38,121 bases of DNA from Mangrovicoccus sp. (GTDB lineage Bacteria > Pseudomonadota > Alphaproteobacteria > Rhodobacterales > Rhodobacteraceae), in NCBI GenBank assembly GCA_025800345.1, contig JAOXSB010000247.1:1-38121 (forward strand). Reading direction: 5' to 3'. Shown here one piece after another: positions 33,708 through 38,121 of this stretch. Numbering within the stretch: position 1 is the first letter of the stretch; every line of letters starts with the position of its first letter. A program made the translations under genes and the position numbers. Below the pieces are notes generated by a model. The model searched no databases, was not told the DNA's origin, and saw nothing but the letters and a program-made list of their open reading frames with translations.

Positions 33708-35348
33708 TCAGCCTCGGCCCTTGCGCTTGGCGGGCAGGCTGGTTTGCGGGGGCAGCATCGGCGTGCTGTCCAATTTGGCGTTATGGCGTTGCAACCATTC
33801 GAGCGTTTCCGCAAAGGGCATGGGCCGACCAATGCCAAAGCCCTGTACGTGATCACAGCCCAGTTGCGCCAGCATGGTATGCTCGCCGCTGCTTTCCACC
33901 CCTTCGCCCAGGGTCTCTAAGCCCAATTGCTCGGACATGGTTAGGATCGCGGCCACCATGCGTTGTTGATCGGGATCGCGATCCACTTTCATCACGAAGG
34001 AACGGTCGATTTTGATCCGCGAGACGGAAAAGCGCCGCAGTGAGGTGATGGAGGCATGGCCTGTGCCAAAATCATCAAGATCGATTCGGCAGCCCAATTG
34101 CGCGAGGGCCGCGATATTGCGTTGGATCACATCATCTTCTGAGGTGGAGATCACCGATTCCAACACTTCCACCGTGAGCCGATCCGGGGCGATATCAAAA
34201 CGATCAAGCTCCCATGTGATTTTATCGGCCAGATGGGGCAGGCGCAGTTCGCTGGCGCTGAAATTCACCCCAACATTTGGCACCTCGAACCCGGCGCGAT
34301 CCCAGGCGCGCAGGGCGGTGAGCGTATGGTAGAGCATCACCTCGCCCAAACGCTCCATCAGCCCTGCCCGGTCCAAAACAGCAATGAATTCGCCAGGGCT
34401 TAAAACCCCGCGATCCGGGTGATTCCAGCGTGCTAATGCTTCAAACCCGGTAACGGCGCCCGTATCGGTGGAAATCTGCGGCTGAAACCAAGGCAGGATT
34501 TGGCCCAGTTCCAGCGCATCACGCATCTCATCCATCAATGCGTTGCGGGCGATCTTGTTGCGATGCATTTCCTGGGAATAGGCGCGGATGGAACCAGGCC
34601 CGTTGCGCCGCGCCTCTATCATGGCAGCCTCCGCCGCATCAAAAAGCGTCTCGCCATCCCCATGGGGCAGCCGGTCAGACGCGGCAAAACCCACCGAGCC
34701 AGTGACATAGATCGTCACCCCGTCCAGAATCACCGGGTCGGCCATCGCCTGTTGCATCCGCCCGGCCATGCGCAGCAGGGTTTCCAGATCAAAGCGCACC
34801 GCCGGGCTGAGCGCGAGCGCAAGCGTGGTGTCATCCAATTGCACAAGCTGATCTTGGCCGCGCAACGCCGCATTGATCCGGTCGCTCATACGTTCACGCA
34901 GGGAGCAGAGCCCGCGATGGCCAAGCCGTTCGGCCAGATCATCAGGATCATCAAGCCCCACCACCATACAGGCGCTGACCCGCCCATGGCGCTCCAGATG
35001 GCTATTTAGCAATGTGATCAACCCATCCCGACCGTCAAGCCGGCCCAGATCATCAAAGGCGGGTGGTTGCGGGCGCGAGAGGTTTTTGGCCCCCGCAAGG
35101 GTTGCGGTAAGGGCAATCGCAAACAGCGCCAGCCCAATTTCGCCCCAGAGCCAATTGGCGCAGAGCATCAAGCCAGGCGCGATCAGTGGCAAGCTGGGAT
35201 GGCCGAGCGCTTTGATCAATGCCGGGCGCAGCCGCAGCAGGCGCAGGCGCGCTTGCACCATCAAGTGCCCTGGGGCCACTGTGGCCTCTTCCACCGGTGT
35301 TGCCGCGTCGGTTTGCGATGCTTCTGCTTGCTCTGCGGGGTTTTTCAT
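33708..35348 (-). CDS. Membrane-anchored c-di-GMP phosphodiesterase with degenerate GGDEF domain
   Basis: 546 residues. Two hydrophobic helices (about 51-87, LPLIAPGLMLCANWLWGE and IGLALFAIALTATLAGA) anchor it in the inner membrane. Residues 100-255 are GGDEF-like, but the GGDEF site reads QLVQLDDTT, so no cyclase activity is expected. Residues 270-525 are an EAL domain with every catalytic residue visible: E303 of EALAR, N362, E394/E397 of VEVLES, D425/D426 of DDFGTG, K447, E482 of EGVES and Q502. It should hydrolyse c-di-GMP to pGpG. The ATG 35348 has GGGAGG upstream. It is a single gene leftward, 248 bp before yidC. It may influence the exopolysaccharide locus, but that is only a general expectation. 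Confidence 0.92.
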   Translation of the reverse strand: MKNPAEQAEASQTDAATPVEEATVAPGHLMVQARLRLLRLRPALIKALGHPSLPLIAPGLMLCANWLWGEIGLALFAIALTATLAGAKNLSRPQPPAFDDLGRLDGRDGLITLLNSHLERHGRVSACMVVGLDDPDDLAERLGHRGLCSLRERMSDRINAALRGQDQLVQLDDTTLALALSPAVRFDLETLLRMAGRMQQAMADPVILDGVTIYVTGSVGFAASDRLPHGDGETLFDAAEAAMIEARRNGPGSIRAYSQEMHRNKIARNALMDEMRDALELGQILPWFQPQISTDTGAVTGFEALARWNHPDRGVLSPGEFIAVLDRAGLMERLGEVMLYHTLTALRAWDRAGFEVPNVGVNFSASELRLPHLADKITWELDRFDIAPDRLTVEVLESVISTSEDDVIQRNIAALAQLGCRIDLDDFGTGHASITSLRRFSVSRIKIDRSFVMKVDRDPDQQRMVAAILTMSEQLGLETLGEGVESSGEHTMLAQLGCDHVQGFGIGRPMPFAETLEWLQRHNAKLDSTPMLPPQTSLPAKRKGRG

Positions 35349-35429
35349 AGCCGCCTCCCACGCGCCTTATCCCAGCGGGACGCTAGGGCAGGGCTCTAAG
35401 GGGCGGGTTAATTGCGCCGCAGCCTTTGC

Positions 35430-36305
35430 TTAAATTTGTTCCAAATTCGGGGGCCGTTCGCCCAGCGCAAGCCCGGTGAAATCGAACAATTTAGGATCAA
35501 GCAGATGCGAAGGGCGGGCATTCATCAACGCCCGGAACATCACCTGGCGGCGACCGGGGCTGTTTTTCTCCCAACCATCGAGGATCTGCTTAACCTGTTG
35601 ACGTTGAAGCCCATCTTGGCTGCCGCAAAGATCACAAGGAATGATCGGGTAATTCATAGATCGGGCAAAGCGTTCACAATCTTCCTCGGCCACATGGGCC
35701 AGAGGGCGATAGACGAACAGATCGCCTTCTTCATTCACCAGCTTGGGCGGCATGGTGGCCAAGCGCCCCCCATGAAAGAGGTTCATGAAAAACGTCTCTA
35801 ATATATCGTCGCGATGATGGCCCAAAACCACCGCTGAACAGCCCTCTTCGCGGGCGATGCGGTAGAGATTGCCTCGGCGCAGGCGCGAGCAAAGCGCGCA
35901 ATAGGTGCGCCCTGCGGGCACTTTGTCGGTGACGATAGAATAGGTGTCTTGATATTCGACCCGGTGGGGCACGCCCATGCGTTCCAGAAATTCTGGCAAC
36001 ACCGTTGAGGGAAAGCCGGGCTGACCTTGATCGAGATTGCAGGCCAGCAGCTCTACCGGCAACAGCCCGCGCCATTGCAGCTCATGGAGCACCGCAAGCA
36101 AGGTATAGCTGTCTTTGCCGCCCGATAGACAAACAAGCCAACGGGCGTCTTTTTCGCCGCGCGCCCGTGCCCCGTGATCGACCATGCCATATTGCTCGAT
36201 CGCTTCGCGGGTATAGCGCACGATGCGTTTGCGCAGCTTGCGAAAAGACGTGGTGTCGGGCGCGCCCGCGAAAAGCGCGTGGATATCGTCGAGTTGATCA
36301 GCCAT
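35430..36305 (-). CDS. ttcA: tRNA 2-thiocytidine(32) synthetase
   Basis: Adds sulphur to cytidine 32 of certain tRNAs with ATP and an iron-sulphur cluster. The 291 residues contain the PP-loop SGGKDS at 61-66 and the paired cysteines C136-x2-C139 ([12 protein letters not shown]) and C224-x2-C227 (PCDLCGSQ). [20 protein letters not shown] is the TtcA-specific helix. The start is ATG 36305 with AGAGGGG upstream. It is divergent from the LysE-type exporter gene, 67 bp apart, and 81 bp upstream of the EAL gene on the same strand, so the two may share a transcript. Confidence 0.95.
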   Translation of the reverse strand: MADQLDDIHALFAGAPDTTSFRKLRKRIVRYTREAIEQYGMVDHGARARGEKDARWLVCLSGGKDSYTLLAVLHELQWRGLLPVELLACNLDQGQPGFPSTVLPEFLERMGVPHRVEYQDTYSIVTDKVPAGRTYCALCSRLRRGNLYRIAREEGCSAVVLGHHRDDILETFFMNLFHGGRLATMPPKLVNEEGDLFVYRPLAHVAEEDCERFARSMNYPIIPCDLCGSQDGLQRQQVKQILDGWEKNSPGRRQVMFRALMNARPSHLLDPKLFDFTGLALGERPPNLEQI

Positions 36306-36372
36306 GATGCCCCTCTAGTGCGCCACCGAGCCTTGCGCAAGCGGGCCGGGCCAAGCAAACGGAGCGTTGCAT

Positions 36373-36993
36373 ATGCTGGAATGGATGACCGTAATTTCCC
36401 TAACCGTCATGGCCGCAGTGGTGCCAGGGCCGGATTTTGTAGTGGTCACGCGCAATGCTTTGGCAGGCGGCCGCGCTGCGGGGATCATGACGGCTGCCGG
36501 GATCGCTTTGGCCTTGGTGTTGCATGTGAGCTATGCGCTGGCGGGGATTGCGCTGATCGTGTCGCAATCGATCTTCCTCTTCACGGTGCTCAAACTGCTT
36601 GGCGCCGCGTATCTGCTGTTTTTGGGCGTTACCATGTGGCGCGGCGCGTCGCGGGATTTGCCAGACGCGGGGCCGGTGCAGGGAATGTCCCCTTGGAAAG
36701 CGCTGCGCTGGGGGTTTTTCACCAATGCCACCAATCCCAAAGCCACGCTGTTCGTTATGGCAGTGTTTTTGCAAGCCACCTCGCCAGAGACCGTTTTGGC
36801 CACAAAGATCGCCTATGGCGCGGTTATGGCCGGGGGCGTTTTCGCTTGGTTCGTTTTGGTGTCGCTGTTTTTCAACCTTGCCCCGGTTCGGTCAGGGTTT
36901 TTGCGCGCGAAGCTGTGGATCGAGCGGGTCTTTGGCGGGTTGCTCAGCGCCTTTGGCTTTGGGCTGGCGCTCAGCGTTGGGCCGGGTCGATAA
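36373..36993 (+). CDS. LysE/RhtB-family amino-acid exporter
   Basis: Inner-membrane exporter of 206 residues. The N-terminal VVPGPDFVVVTRNALAGGRA is the family signature, and six hydrophobic helices follow (for example SYALAGIALIVSQSIFLFTV). WGFFTNATNPKATLFVMAVF is the conserved central motif. The substrate is probably an amino acid or homoserine lactone-like molecule, but cannot be read from sequence. The start is ATG 36373, eight bases after GGAG; a TTG at 36367 is in frame but too close to it. The gene is divergent from ttcA and converges on the acidic repeat protein, with a strong hairpin between the stops. Confidence 0.88.
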   Translation: MLEWMTVISLTVMAAVVPGPDFVVVTRNALAGGRAAGIMTAAGIALALVLHVSYALAGIALIVSQSIFLFTVLKLLGAAYLLFLGVTMWRGASRDLPDAGPVQGMSPWKALRWGFFTNATNPKATLFVMAVFLQATSPETVLATKIAYGAVMAGGVFAWFVLVSLFFNLAPVRSGFLRAKLWIERVFGGLLSAFGFGLALSVGPGR

Positions 36994-37033
36994 GCCGGGC
37001 CCAAAGGCAGGCCGCGGCCATGTGTTGAATGTG

Positions 37034-37058
37034 CTGGGCGCGGCAAACACGCGCCCAG
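37034..37058. terminator. Perfect inverted repeat between convergent genes
   Basis: CTGGGCGCG (37034-37042) pairs with CGCGCCCAG (37050-37058), a 9-bp G+C stem with a 7-nt loop, between the stops of the LysE-type gene and the acidic repeat gene. There is no T-run on either side, as with the hairpin at 1797-1820. It is a likely bidirectional transcript end. Confidence 0.55.
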
Positions 37059-37068
37059 AGCCGGGGCA

Positions 37069-38121
37069 TTAAGCCAGCTCGAAGTAATCGTGATGGATGA
37101 TGATCGTATCACCATTAGCGATAAAGGTGAGGCTGTCTTCATCGACCCCAACCAATTCAACGCCGTCGATCCCGGTCGCGTCGGTTTCTTTTTCGGCGCG
37201 GGTGGAGCTGGTGAATTCCAAGATCAGCGCTTCGATATCGTCGGGAACGATATTGCCTGAGAGATCAAGAAGGCCGCCCAAAGGTGCATTTGCTTCGAGC
37301 ACCTCTTTCAACTCGCCATCACCAACTGTGCCGGACAGGCCGATATAATCGCCCGTGACGTTGAGAGGATCGGTCAGATCGATCAATTCCGCGGTGTCGA
37401 GAGAATCTTCGACCAGAACTTCGCTCTCGGCCAGTTTGATCTGAGTTTCGATATTGGTGAAGAGCAGCGTGTCGCCATTGATGTTCAGGGCAAAGCTGTC
37501 CTTGTCCACATCAATCAGGTCAACGCCCTCGATCCCCGCAGTGAGATCTTCGGTGATGTCAAAGGGGCGATCGCCGTCGAAAATTTCTTCGAGCAGCATC
37601 AAGATATCATTGTCGAGCGGGTCGAGCGGGTTGAAGAAGCTGCGATAGACAGTGCCACCATTGGAAATCCCGTTGGTGCCAATCACATCTTCCAGCTCGC
37701 CAGTTGGCGTCCCGATATCGATGCTCTCTACCGAGGCGCGATTGTCATACAGCTCGGTGCCATCGATGATGATGAATTGATGGGTGTCATCGGCGATATC
37801 CATCTGGCTGCTCATGGCGGCCACATCTTGCAGGATTTTTTCCACGCCACCGCCCGAGAAGATCATCGTATCCGTGGCGCCATGCATATTGGTCAATTGG
37901 ATGGTGAAACTGTCGCCATCAATCCCAACCAGCTCGACACCATCGATCCCAGCCAGGCTGTCAGAGATGCCTTCGGGGCAATCGCCGCCATGTGCGCCAA
38001 GCAGCAATTCGGTAAGGATATCCTCAACATCATTGTCGCCACGATAGATATTCAGCGCGCCGCCGATCGTGTTGTATAGCTCGCCATCGCCAATCGCGCC
38101 GGCCCCGCCGAAATGCAATTT
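37069..38121 (-). CDS. Acidic repeat protein, C-terminal part (cut by right window edge)
   Basis: Open leftward from the right edge; at least 350 residues are seen and the N-terminus lies outside. I do not recognise a named family. It is strongly acidic (Asp/Glu-rich) and made of three modules spaced exactly 128 residues apart, counted from the edge-proximal Leu as residue 1. The module starts GDGEL, PTGEL and GDGEL place their central glycines at 12, 140 and 268. Each module has a later core: GIDGVELVGIDGDSF (57), GIEGVDLIDVDKDSF (195) and GIDGVELVGVDEDSL (316), then NGDT plus hydrophobics. The C-terminus is DTIIIHHDYFELA. Composition and repeats suggest a secreted or surface, calcium-binding-type protein. 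The acidic/hydrophobic tail would suit type I secretion. No VPLPA tail is present. Confidence 0.8.
   Translation of the reverse strand, partial: KLHFGGAGAIGDGELYNTIGGALNIYRGDNDVEDILTELLLGAHGGDCPEGISDSLAGIDGVELVGIDGDSFTIQLTNMHGATDTMIFSGGGVEKILQDVAAMSSQMDIADDTHQFIIIDGTELYDNRASVESIDIGTPTGELEDVIGTNGISNGGTVYRSFFNPLDPLDNDILMLLEEIFDGDRPFDITEDLTAGIEGVDLIDVDKDSFALNINGDTLLFTNIETQIKLAESEVLVEDSLDTAELIDLTDPLNVTGDYIGLSGTVGDGELKEVLEANAPLGGLLDLSGNIVPDDIEALILEFTSSTRAEKETDATGIDGVELVGVDEDSLTFIANGDTIIIHHDYFELA

Overview
The window looks like chromosomal DNA of an alphaproteobacterium, most likely order Rhodobacterales (Roseobacter/Rhodobacter relatives). Reasons: high G+C coding sequence; gltD lying upstream of gltB; a fused exosortase/EpsI protein of the type known from Rhodobacterales (XrtD-like); DUF2794 and I78-inhibitor genes; and the run yidC - MOSC protein - yihA - argB. 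This assignment is by gene content and protein resemblance only. No search was run. I see no rRNA, tRNA, CRISPR array, IS element or phage gene.

Layout. 1-2640: 5' end of hisS (leftward, cut by the window edge), slyX, an atypical SDR of the NDUFA9 family, and uppP. 2819-9164: the two glutamate synthase subunits gltD and gltB on the + strand, separated by a 370-bp spacer that carries a repeated GGCCAAAG motif. 9230-20996: an exopolysaccharide locus organised around a divergent control region (17214-17685). Leftward it encodes a sugar transferase, a TPR lipoprotein, a periplasmic export protein, a beta-barrel outer-membrane protein, an exosortase fused to EpsI, and a rhomboid protease that overlaps the exosortase by 4 nt. 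Rightward it encodes an ExeA-like ATPase, a Wzz-type chain-length protein and a CpsD-type tyrosine kinase. 21274-28480: a small unknown protein, M17 aminopeptidase, NlpC/P60 hydrolase, DUF2794 protein, I78-type lipoprotein, glutathione-dependent formaldehyde dehydrogenase and an acyl-CoA synthetase. 28570-33459 (leftward): argB, an AT-rich gene of unknown origin, yihA, a MOSC protein and yidC. 33708-38121: a GGDEF-like/EAL protein, ttcA, a LysE-type exporter, and the 3' part of a large acidic repeat protein cut by the right edge.

How the parts work together. gltD/gltB make glutamate, and argB starts arginine synthesis from it. uppP recycles the undecaprenyl phosphate that the sugar transferase of the exopolysaccharide locus would load. 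The chain-length protein, kinase, export protein, beta-barrel and TPR lipoprotein form a plausible cross-envelope export path, with the exosortase anchoring CTERM-tagged proteins. The EAL protein could lower c-di-GMP, a common regulator of such polysaccharides, but no physical link is visible.

The items most worth following up are the exosortase-rhomboid coupling, a terminator-like hairpin inside the exopolysaccharide control region, an acidic secreted-looking protein with modules repeating at exactly 128 residues, an imperfect RNA-type helix in a gene-free stretch near 24.5 kb, and the AT-rich orphan gene between argB and yihA.
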